Of a stretch of DNA of 64,000 bases, positions 56,346-64,000 are shown piece by piece. The position numbers were made by a program, and so were the translations under genes. The notes beneath the pieces were generated by a model. The model worked only from the letters and a program-made list of their open reading frames with translations. It was not told the origin of the DNA and searched no databases. The DNA is from Hippopus hippopus (Eukaryota > Mollusca > Bivalvia > Cardiida > Cardiidae), in the NCBI GenBank assembly GCA_946811185.2, contig OX328106.1, positions 31,990,426 to 32,054,425 of the forward strand, given 5' to 3'. How positions within the stretch are numbered: position 1 is the first letter of the stretch; each line of letters starts with the position of its first letter.

Positions 56346-56689
56346 GCCACGTTTTGAAATTATGATATGAGGGTCTTTACCTTTGACTGGTAAATTAATT
56401 TTCGCTGAATTTGTTTGTTTTAGCCAATCTTGTTTAGGCAATCTTGTTTTCCTTTGAAGCATCCTGACAAAAGCATAAATTGCATGTCAGTTTCCTCATT
56501 ATGCCACATTAAGTTCACATGCACTCGGGTACTAACAAATGTTGATATTCATATTTTAAAAAGTGGTTTTGAAGTAGCCTTCAGCAGATCGGTCACGATT
56601 TGTGTGATTTTGTTTATTGTTTGAATGTTGGTTCACACCACTGGAAGCCTTTTAGCACCACATACATGTATGTAAACACGACCTCATTC

Positions 56690-56885
56690 GATGGATGAAA
56701 ATACGATCCAATGTAACTCAGATACATATTTTTTTGTCTTATATGCTAGATTAAAAAAGTGGACAGTATAGATCCAAGATCAGACATCATACTCTCTGCT
56801 ACTTGATCTTAATCCATCCATCTGTCCCTCCGCAAAAACCCCTTGTTTCGCCAACGATGGTGAAAGCGTTGAGCAGCATAATATT
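56690..56885. mobile_element. PAL-C2 repeat, eroded
   Basis: 'CGATGGATGAAAATACGATCC' and 'GTGGACAGTATAGATC' lead to an eroded hairpin, then 'CCGCAAAAACCCCTTGTTTCGCC' and 'AACGATGGTGAAAGCG'. Confidence 0.5.
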
Positions 56886-57104
56886 ACGGAGACAGCTCAC
56901 TTGCTAAAGTTGCATCGTGTATTCCCTGGGTAACACCAAAGCTGAGCTGAGGCTCTGATTTTCCTTGTAAAAAGACACGAACACACACACACACATAGAA
57001 AAAGAACGTTTCAAGGGGCAATCAAAACTTTAAAAAAATCAGAAGAGAAAATAACTAACGGTTGGCAAAGAAAAAGTCAAAACACATTGAATCCCGTCGT
57101 GCTC

Positions 57105-57290
57105 TTTGTTTTGTTTGAATGGTGTTTAACGCCGTTTTCATCATTATTTCAGTTATACCGCGGCAGCCAATGCACCCTATCCATGCTTTTCTGGGGTTTC
57201 TTTTACCAGTACTTCGCACAATATTCCACCCAAGCCATTGGCTGCTTTCCCACATAAACAATGATCAGCGGAAGTCCTCTGTGGATTACG
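57105..57290 (-). repeat. SINE-F body
   Basis: On the minus strand it reads the SINE-F body: 'GTGGGAAAGCAGCC', 'TTCGCAC'-type and 'GGTATAACTGAAATAATG' landmarks, ending 'AACGGCGTTAAACACC'. Copies with the same order are at 54985-55275 and 15395-15650. Confidence 0.55.
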
Positions 57291-57624
57291 TCGAGTTACG
57301 GCTGTAGCTTAATAACTTAAGTAAGATGTAATTGCAAAGGACAATCGTATGTAATGGGAACGTGTCTTTGAGAGACAGACAGAAAAAAAAGGGGGAGAAA
57401 CAGAGGGAAAAGACGAATAGATAATCTATGTAGGTAGAAAGATCGAGATACAAAGGGGAGCATGAATTACTAAAAAAAGAAACAAAACTGTACAATGACA
57501 ACTAATCATCTGCTCGGACGGCATAGAATTTTGGCATATTTTGATAAAATCTTTATTCATAAATACAATGTTCACAACAGTATGATATAAGATGACTAAA
57601 ATACAAAAACGGATTATTATCTGA

Positions 57625-57893
57625 TAATTGGCTTGCAACACACGAAAAGAGGCATTCGGACATTTGCGTAAAGTGTCGTCTCGGATCAGCCTGCGCAGTC
57701 CGCGCAGGCTAATCCGAGACAACACTTTACGACTACAATAGAATTTGTTCTACAGTAGACTTGCGCAAAACAGAAAATTGCATAAAAACGGAAAGTGTCG
57801 TTTCGGATTAGCCTGCGCGGACTGCGCATGCTGATCCGAAACGACACTTTACGCAGATGTCCGACTGTCCCTTTTCGTGTGTTGCAGGCCAAT
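57625..57893. mobile_element. PAL-A MITE, full length
   Basis: The ends are TTGGCTTGCAACACACGAAA and TTTTCGTGTGTTGCAGGCCAA. It has two internal hairpins with CAGCCTGCGCAG cores (TCTCGGATCAGCC... and TTTCGGATTAGCC...). No coding capacity. Confidence 0.85.
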
Positions 57894-57907
57894 ATTATAG
57901 TATTATT

Positions 57908-58173
57908 ACATGACTCATGCACTGTCAAAATTGGGTTTAATACATCTGCAAAAAGTATCGAATCAGGTCAGCCTAAACAGTCCGTGCAGGCTGACCTGGG
58001 CCGAATTTTTTTCTTATTGGTCAATTTTCTTCATGACAAAGGACCAGGCTACCCTAAGATTCAGTCGGTTGTTGGATAAAAATGGATTTTATGGATTCAT
58101 AGTTATATGATGACTTGCATGGTATAATTTACCATGGAGGTGCATTAAAGTCCTATTGTGAGCGCAGCTTATA
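57908..58173 (+). mobile_element. PAL-B MITE
   Basis: It runs from ATGACTCATGCACTGTCAAA to TGAGCGCAGCTTATAT with hairpin GGTCAGCCTAAACAG...GCAGGCTGACC. It sits 15 bp after a PAL-A copy. Confidence 0.8.
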
Positions 58174-58559
58174 TTTATTTTAAACTTTAGATTGAACATC
58201 GTACAATATCAAATAAACACAACAACAACTCACAAATCACGTTTCTTTTGTACCAGTATGTTTTGAATTTCCAGCGTCATAATTTACAATCTCAAATTCT
58301 AGAGCTGTTTACTTATTTCAGTTGGGCTGAAATAGTCCCGCTATAGAGGACAGGAATTTAGGACCCAACAAGGTTGGCATTTGACAAAGAACTTTGTAAA
58401 AAGAGTGATTTAGCGAGGCTTTGGCGAATTTTGAAAAAAAAAAAACCTTTACAAATAGCCAATTGACTTAAAATCTGGAAAAAAAACAAAGCGAATCGTT
58501 CCTTCGTGACGATCACCGATTTTTACATTTGAATTCACAGTAAAATCTAGGTTAGCGTT

Positions 58560-58690
58560 CTTTTAGAAATAAGGCGTATGAATACATCACTAAGACCAAT
58601 TGACGTCACATTATGCTTATTTCAATTATGTGTAAAATAAGAAAATTCGTAATGGCTTTGTTACACTGAAATGACGGCATTTCACAAGTA
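58560..58690. repeat. PAL-H end-like fragment
   Basis: 'AATTCGTAATGGCTTTGTTACACTG' with a nearby TGACGTCAC resembles a PAL-H terminal region. Similar pieces are at 29230-29340 and 39545-39630. Confidence 0.35.
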
Positions 58691-58714
58691 CAAGCTACAT
58701 CTGCTAATCCTTTG

Positions 58715-58870
58715 GTAGCTAAACGCCACTGAATGCCCTTTTGCGGGCAGTTTTGGATTCAGATCAGAGTGCACTGAACGTGCAGTCTGACCGTAGATCT
58801 ATGCTGTCCGATTTGATGAGATTTTTTCCAATGGAATATGCACTTTAAAATCGCGATATCTTGGATTGTA
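58715..58870. mobile_element. PAL-C copy
   Basis: 'TTTTGCGGGCAG' leads into an eroded hairpin TCAGAGTGCACTGAACGTGC...CAGTCTGACC and then 'CTGTCCGATTTGATGAGAT'. Confidence 0.6.
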
Positions 58871-58931
58871 TAATTGTAGGGAAATATCCAATTAAGTTCA
58901 GTAGCAGTTTAAGATATAAAAGCATTAATCT

Positions 58932-59006
58932 ATATTAGCCATGCTCTGTGAAAAAGGGGGCTTAATGCATTTGCAAAAAGTATCGACCCAGGTCAGCGTG
59001 CACGGA
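58932..59006 (+). mobile_element. PAL-B left-end fragment
   Basis: It has the intact left TIR (TTAGCCATGCTCTGTG...GGGGGCTTAATGC) and half the hairpin, and is then truncated at 'GCACGGATACTGCC'. PAL-D starts just after. Confidence 0.65.
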
Positions 59007-59029
59007 TACTGCCAAGGCGCCTAACTGAG

Positions 59030-59268
59030 GGACTTAACTCCTTACCAAACGACAAAGTATTGGACTGGACCGAATTGAAAGCATTTGCAGGACGACAATT
59101 GAAATGTAGATCAAATGATGGAACTTGTCTTTGATAAGGTAGAAAACATTGTGGGAAAAGGAGAAAATGCTGGTTACCAGCATTTTCTCCTTTTCCCACA
59201 ATTTTTTCAAAAGGCTTCTTCTTCAGGGCCTCAAAAACCCTCGGGATTGTGTGGTTAAGAGTCAACGC
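59030..59268 (+). mobile_element. PAL-D MITE, near-perfect centre
   Basis: It begins TTAACTCCTTACCAAACGAC and ends near GGGATTGTGTGGTTAAGAG. The centre ACATTGTGGGAAAAGGAGAA...TTCTCCTTTTCCCACAAT pairs over about 30 bp around GCTGGTTACCAGC. It lies just downstream of the TLX-a terminal exon. Confidence 0.8.
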
Positions 59269-59381
59269 AGACACTCACACTCAAGCATCCGTCATTTTAA
59301 TAGAAACGCTTCAGACTGGTATACTTACACAAGGGCCCCAACATTTTGCATTATCCATGTCATTTACATCCACTAAAGGAT

Positions 59382-59387
59382 TTTAAT
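59382..59387 (-). promoter_or_regulatory. Candidate polyadenylation signal of TLX-a
   Basis: The plus-strand tttaat reads ATTAAA on the coding strand about 100 nt after the TLX-a stop. A second ATTAAA is near 59295. Both are variant signals, and no AATAAA was found between them and the stop. Confidence 0.25.
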
Positions 59388-59486
59388 TGTGATAGCCATA
59401 ACAAATATAATTATTCGCTTTTAAATTGCAATCTAGATGAAAAAACTACAACAAGAACGAGCCAAAACAACAGCCAAAAGAGTATT

Positions 59487-59652
59487 TCAAACATCAGCTG
59501 ACCGCTGGTCCTGCCATCTTTGGAAATGACTAAGGCACACTGAATCTGATGGCACGCCGACTGACTTCCGGTGCCCAGATTCGGACTGAAGACTCAACAG
59601 CAGACGATTGGCTGCCTGTCGTTCTATTTCTCGTTCTTCGGCCGTCTGTCGT
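59487..59652 (-). CDS. TLX: TLX-family homeobox gene, terminal coding exon (exon 3; TLX-a)
   Basis: The acceptor (cttctttttcag) abuts 59652. The first base A completes Arg-57 of the homeodomain begun in the exon at 63564-63780. The exon continues RQTAEEREIERQAANRLLLS, which is the conserved C-terminal extension of the TLX homeodomain (human TLX1 has a near-identical RQTAEEREAERQQANRIL block). After LQSES the sequence diverges (HRKSVGVPSDSVCLSHFQRW) and stops at TGA 59489-59487, giving 54 residues plus the split codon. The phase match (phase 2 donor to phase 2 acceptor) and strand agreement make assignment to the same gene secure. The C-terminus is short compared with vertebrate TLX1 and lacks an obvious counterpart of its last 30 or so residues. 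A further splice variant cannot be excluded. Confidence 0.93.
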
Positions 59653-59790
59653 CTGAAAAAGAAGTGTAAGGACATCTTTATTTTTGATTTCAAGAATTTA
59701 ATAATTTATTTTGAATATTTATAGTTTACCCATTATTGTCCAGATACGATTTTTCACGCTCCTTTCTCTATTCGAAAACGAAACCCCCGG

Positions 59791-59977
59791 GGTTCGTATC
59801 CACCAATCATTCTTAGTCCTATTCTCCAGAATATTCTTCAGTTGAAAATAACACAACTTCTGATTGGCTAAAATTCATTTGGTTCAGGCAATATAGAAAT
59901 TGTATTACTTTAAAATTTAGAAAATCTCGGAAATAAAGACTAAGAATATTCTAAAGAATGATAGGTGAATACGACAC
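59791..59977. mobile_element. PAL-E fold-back MITE
   Basis: It starts GGTTCGTATCCACCAATCATTC and returns with GAATGATAGGTGAATACGACACC, with 'TTCTGATTGGCTAAAAT' in the centre. It is intronic in TLX-a. Confidence 0.7.
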
Positions 59978-60363
59978 CCGGAAAGTATTTTACATACATG
60001 ATAGAAGAACACCGGAAATGGTTCTGAAGTAGGCTAAGACGGGCCGGTAAATAAACCCGGTGTACATATCAAATTGGCTCATTTCTCTTCATATTCTGAG
60101 TGGTAATGTCATCAACTATGTTCAATTTATATATGTAAATATTCAGTTTGTTAATCAACCGATGGAATGGTTAATTGATGAAATGAACCTAGTTATTTGT
60201 AAATTGGATTTATAGCTGGCCAGAAGGATTCCTTAAATCTTTCACAAGTTTAGCAAAAAGATGTACCAAGCGGTCGACATAAGGTTAGTCTTATATGCTT
60301 TTAAGTTTAGCCTTCTATACTTTTTTTTCATCAATTTTCTGCCTAAATTGTTTTTCAGATATA

Positions 60364-60620
60364 AACGAGTTATGTTCTATGAATAGGAATTTAATACATC
60401 TGCAAAAATATCGATTCATGTTGACATGGCTGACATGGGTCGACACTTTTTTGCCATTTGTAAATTTTCTACATGTTTTTTCCAAGGGCCATTGTACCTA
60501 ATGATTCAGTCGATCGGTATAAAAAAAGGATTTTATGGTTCCATAATTATTAGACGTCTTACATGTTATAATGTATCACGGAGATGCATTAAACCTCCTT
60601 TTAGCCAGAGCGCCCCTCAT
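60364..60620 (+). mobile_element. PAL-B copy, degenerate
   Basis: PAL-B landmarks appear in order: TTAATACATCTGCAAAAA, an eroded hairpin, TTTGTAAATTTTCTACATG, CAGTCGATCGG, GGATTTTATGG, and ATGCATTAAACCTCC at the right end. The GC hairpin has lost its centre. Confidence 0.65.
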
Positions 60621-62194
60621 TTTCCATTTTTTCTGCTTGCAAACTTTTTTTTTTTTACAGATATTAATGTTTTTAAAAGTATTGCTCTTTATGGTCGTAA
60701 AAGTGAAGGAGAAGACTTGGGTATGAGAACAACCGGTATACATATATTCGTATAGAAATATTTTCTAATGAGGAATTAAAGTTGTGTGTATAAAAAAAAA
60801 AACGATTTTTCTTTCGGAACAGTTGAACACAATGTCCTCATTTGTGTCTTTTCGAAGTAAACAAATATGTCATGTGGAATACTAGAGCAATGTACCAGAA
60901 AAATTTCCCAAGTGTTTCTTGACACCGTAAAAAGAAGTAATCGTAGTTGTCTCCCTTTACCAGTACCTAGCATTGCTCTCTCTTTTTATCTGACGTGATA
61001 GTATGTTTTCTTGTCTCTCCTTTCTGTTCAAAAGATTGATTCACTTGCTTTTGTGTAGATCAAGATCAGGCTGACAGAATGAGCAATCTGACCTTGAACC
61101 TACATTTTCCGAAATTTGGCGATATATTCTGATAGAAAGCTGCATTCGAACAGGAATACCTCGGCCCTTCTGACCGATTGAAGGTGTTTATTTTCCTTTT
61201 TGGCATTTAAAAGATTAGGGGAAAAAATTTAACACTTATCCGCAAAATATATAGACTCGTTCCTGTTCACCGGCTGAAAATATAATCCACTGAAACGCAG
61301 AAAGATTTTTTATCTTATGAGCTTAACTTAGCAAGCGAACGGTCCAGTTCGGAGATAAACCTGCATGTGGTCTACAAAAATCACCGAAGGTGTGCGTAGG
61401 GTTCCTTCGGTAAATGAGGGCACTGGGCAGGGTTGAACCCTGTTCCAAACGAAGAAATCCTAGTACTGATTTCTTTCATTTTTTTTTTTTCACATACATG
61501 TACTCTTTTTGGTTTTTATACTCCTTAAGAAATGGAGGAAAAACCACGTAGAGGACATAGGGCTTTAGGAAAAAAAAAAGAAACGTATCGAAGAAAACTT
61601 GATCCAATAGAGCCTAAGTCGCCTACGGTGAAGGGAAACGATCGTTTTTATTTGAACTTGGTAGCTATTCATTTTATCTCTTTTTCTCTCTCTAACTGTC
61701 TTTACAACCCCATGGGGACTGATTAGAAAGATGTAGCAATTCATTCCATGGATCTGGAAATTTTTATGATGCCCCAATCACCCGATGGGCCAGTTTGTGA
61801 ACACGTCAAAATTCAAAAACAGCTCAGTTTTTGACTTTCCGAATTTTCGATAATTCAAATTAAATAGTGCTAAGTTCAATTCTTACTCAGATTGTTACAT
61901 TATATTTTTCTTTTGTCTGTCCGTGCGTCCGTCCGTGAATCCATCCATCCATCCATCCATTATTACAAAGGAAAAACTTGCCTTACTACACGCATGTTTG
62001 TTGGCAATATAGCCCATTTAAAATCGCTTTTTTTTTTGATAGAAAACATCATGACTAAGAGAGAATCTAACAAATACTGTCTTACATGCGAAGCCATATT
62101 TGAAATTCTAACTCTTTTTGTGCGAATCGTATAAAATCGACCTTTATCCACTCATGCAAATACATTCCACTGGTACTCTGACAGATTTTCATTT

Positions 62195-62315
62195 TTTGAG
62201 CTTGACTAAGTGGACGGTTTAGGTCTAAGATCGGACTGCACGTTTTGTACAGCCTGATCTTGATCTATGCTGCCTACACGAGTCCCTGTTCTCGCCAATG
62301 GCATAAAAGGTTTCA
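62195..62315. mobile_element. PAL-C2 hairpin repeat
   Basis: 'CTTGACTAAGTGGACGG' precedes a hairpin GATCGGACTGCACG...ACAGCCTGATC, followed by 'CACGAGTCCCTGTTCTCGCC' and 'AATGGCATAAAAGG'. It is a variant of the PAL-C hairpin with its own flanks. Confidence 0.6.
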
Positions 62316-62361
62316 AGATTTTTTTTTTCAAAAAAGGAAAAACTTGCCGAAAAGAAATCAG

Positions 62362-62547
62362 GGTCCGTTTTCAGCAACCGTTCTTGGGAACATTCTTGGT
62401 ATTATTCTCAAGAATTTTCTTAATTTGAAAGAAGCACAACTTTTGATTGGCTAAACCAAATGGTTTAGCCAATCAGAAGTTGCGTTACTTTCTAAATCTA
62501 GAATTAGACCTAGAATTAATTTAAATATGGTTGGTGAATACGGAACC
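62362..62547. mobile_element. PAL-E fold-back MITE
   Basis: The ends are GGTCCGTTTTCAGCAACC and GGTTGGTGAATACGGAACC. The centre TTGATTGGCTAAACC/GGTTTAGCCAATCAG folds almost perfectly. It is intronic in TLX-a. Confidence 0.75.
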
Positions 62548-62642
62548 TGCTACCGTGTTGCACGAATGAACGGGAACGTGTTAATATTTTCTTTTTAAAG
62601 CGACATAAGATCTGACATAAGTTGGAGTTTGAAATAACAATT

Positions 62643-63547
62643 TATCACATAACCACCCTTGTTTTCAGTGTAATATACCCATTATGCATTTTCTTATCTT
62701 ATACACGTTTAATATCACAATTTTGTGACGTCATTTTTGACGTCATTTTGTACATATTTTATTGGAGTGAATGGTTTTATGGATATTACCGCGGGTGTAT
62801 CTATAGATGGTTTTGCACCTTCTGATCTATAATTTGTGAAATATCGTTATATGATAACAAGAATCTGACATTCGTTAGCGTTTGTGTTAAAATTTTATTA
62901 AACTCGTCAAGAAAAAAATGATGTTAAGCTCGCCAAAGGCTCGCTTAATAACATTTTTCCCTAAACTCGTTTAATAAAAGTTTATCTCAAACACCAACTC
63001 ATGTCAGAACCTATATTTATTAAGCGAGTCCAGAAATTGTTAGTTAGCGAGCCTTTTGACAGCTTAGTTGCCTTTCTATTGCTTGACAAGTTTTATAAAA
63101 TTGTCTCTCAAAAGACAACTAATGTTTGGTTCTTTATGTCACATACCTGTATAGATCTCAAGAATTACCTGTTTCATGACTGAACCTATATGCGACTCTC
63201 ACATGTTCATGAATGAGACAGTCATTTCTTCGACAGGGGTGTACGTTCAGGACTAAATAGTTTCAAAGCAGCTGACATAATTACATCTACATGTACTTGA
63301 TTTTGAAACTTTAAAAGAAAACAACTTTAGCTTTATCAAGATCATTAATTTTGAGTGATGAGATGTCCGGGATATTTTGTATCTGACGTGTTTTGAAAGT
63401 AAGAAACAGGAATACAATGCTCTAACAAATGACGTCACATAACATTCCCATGACGTCGAACATTCTTATCTCCTGTGTAAACGTTTGTGGGATAAATAGA
63501 TCAGTAATGGCTAAATATTACATTAAAATCAAGGGAGGTTGTGTGAT
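62643..63547. mobile_element. PAL-H, 905-bp TIR element in TLX-a intron 2
   Basis: The left end ATCACATAACCACCCTTG... matches the inverted right end (ATCACACAACCTCCCTTG... on the minus strand). The similarity extends through ...TGTAATA..CCATTA and an internal TGACGTCAT on each side. No transposase is visible, so it is non-autonomous. Inner blocks recur at 19850-20230, 27977-28130, 36700-36910 and 1260-1640. The right terminus lies 16 nt from the homeodomain exon's donor site. Confidence 0.65.
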
Positions 63548-63563
63548 CAAAATATCTTACTAC

Positions 63564-63780
63564 CTCCATTTTGTTCTTCTGTTTTGAAACCACGTTTTAA
63601 CTTGTGCGTCTGTCATCTTTAACGATTTTGCAAGTGCGGAGCGCTCTGTAGAGGCCAGATATTTCTGACGTTCGAATCTCTTCTCCAACTCTAATATCTG
63701 TAATCTTGTGAAGGAGGTCCGCGGCTTCTTTCTCTTAGGCGGCGTTCTGTTTTGGTATGGGTGGCCCACCCGTCGTGCAA
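63564..63780 (-). CDS. TLX: TLX-family homeobox gene, homeodomain exon (exon 2; TLX-a)
   Basis: This internal exon encodes nearly all of a homeodomain. It is read from an acceptor (ctcttttcag) at 63788-63781 to a donor (TGGAG|GTAGTAAG) at 63563. Two bases (TT) complete a codon from the previous exon. Then follow [14 protein letters not shown], a basic KRKKPR arm, the [16 protein letters not shown] helix-1 region, [20 protein letters not shown], and recognition helix [13 protein letters not shown]. Thr at homeodomain position 47 (KTWFQNRR) and the HPYQNRTPP lead-in are hallmarks of TLX/HOX11 rather than LBX or NK proteins (family knowledge). The exon stops inside the Arg-57 codon (AG|A). The protein is expected to be a nuclear DNA-binding transcription factor; TLX proteins act in neural and mesodermal fate specification. 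No exon 1 is visible up to base 64000, so it must lie to the right. The intronic transposon PAL-H ends only 16 nt past the donor. Confidence 0.96.
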
Positions 63781-64000
63781 CTGAAAAGAGTATTGTATGA
63801 TTGTAAAATAATATGCATTAACTAGCCGTCTATTGGGTGGATACTGGGGAAGGTCAAGGTGATATACTTCTACGAAAACAAAATGGCAACAAAAATGCAT
63901 TTCACGGTCCACCTCCGCAGACGTTGAGTTAGCTCCTATAGCATTACAAGAGGCAGCAGATCCATGGAACACTATAAGAATTAGAAATCTCACTGGGAGT
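63781..64000 (-). other. 3' end of TLX-a intron 1
   Basis: A pyrimidine-rich acceptor (ctcttttcag) abuts exon 2. No exon or repeat is recognised between here and the window edge. Confidence 0.6.

Larger units (their letters stand above)
59653..63563 (-). other. TLX-a intron 2, filled with transposon copies
   Basis: A 3.9-kb intron lies between the homeodomain exon and the terminal exon, bounded by GTAGTAAG and ...ttcttttt-cag. It contains two PAL-E fold-backs, one PAL-B, C-type fragments, a short CATC microsatellite (61936-61960) and the 905-bp PAL-H element. Bases 61120-62195 outside these show nothing else I recognise. Short ORFs in here (for example 61532-61726) have no family features. 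Confidence 0.85.

Noticed and set aside
20502..63780. Joining exon 1 (21 kb) to the homeodomain and terminal exons as one gene model
   Set aside because: The splice phases fit, but on the minus strand exon 1 lies downstream of the other two, so ordinary cis-splicing cannot join them.
1..64000. CRISPR array or bacterial operon
   Set aside because: Palindromic repeats are dispersed MITEs, not regularly spaced direct repeats, and the genes are intron-containing animal homeobox genes.

Overview
Organism and overall character. The window looks like nuclear DNA of an invertebrate, most likely a lophotrochozoan and probably a bivalve mollusc. It is AT-rich and almost gene-free. It carries intron-split animal homeobox exons with GT-AG splice sites and is packed with short palindromic non-autonomous transposons (MITEs), tRNA-derived SINE-like repeats and microsatellites. 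The bivalve guess rests on the repeat landscape (CGC-rich hairpin MITEs with 'CAGCCTGCGCAG' cores) and is an inference; the species cannot be read from the sequence. Nearly all short ORFs are chance readings through repeats. Genes. All real coding sequence I can support belongs to the TLX (HOX11/T-cell leukemia homeobox) family and lies on the minus strand. At the right edge, 63780-63564 encodes a TLX homeodomain with Thr at homeodomain position 47. Intron 2 (59653-63563) joins it in frame to the terminal coding exon at 59652-59487. The first exon of this gene (called TLX-a here) must lie beyond base 64000. At 20997-20502 is a TLX first exon with an eh1 repressor motif, a 'GVIKVPAQRP' motif and an 'IPWVDFRRDRFG' pre-homeodomain motif. 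It ends in the phase that a TLX second exon requires, but it lies about 38 kb downstream of the TLX-a terminal exon in transcription direction. It therefore cannot be the cis first exon of TLX-a. The simplest reading is two tandem TLX genes, with the second (TLX-b) running off the left edge through a first intron longer than 20 kb. A rearrangement or assembly error is the alternative. A repeat-poor block upstream of the TLX-b ATG holds an octamer, CCAAT boxes and a GC box. Repeats. I define these families by eye: PAL-A (about 265 bp, two internal hairpins, 'GGCCTGCAACACGCGAAAAG' ends), PAL-B (about 270 bp, 'ATGAGCCATGCTCTG' ends, one hairpin), PAL-C (about 210 bp, TTAACCC...GGGTTAA ends, central 'TCAGACTGCACAG' hairpin, with variants C2, C3, C4), PAL-D (about 220-240 bp, TTAA ends, central 'GAAAATGCTGG' palindrome), PAL-E (about 185 bp fold-back beginning 'GGTCCGTATTCACCAACC'), PAL-H (about 905 bp with TIRs), PAL-K (fold-back plus flanking block) and SINE-F (tRNA-like head with 'GGTTCGAAT'). 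The 27-nt hairpin cores of A/B and C align with paired compensatory changes. Nested insertions give relative ages. A decayed non-LTR retrotransposon lies at 49440-50310. Layout: 1-20.2 kb repeats only (would-be intron 1 of TLX-b); 20.2-21.7 kb TLX-b exon 1 and promoter-like block; 21.7-59.4 kb intergenic repeats, including a 29.3-35.8 kb region with inverted PAL-K copies, a 362-bp tandem duplication and a perfect 51-bp-arm palindrome; 59.4-64 kb 3' half of TLX-a.
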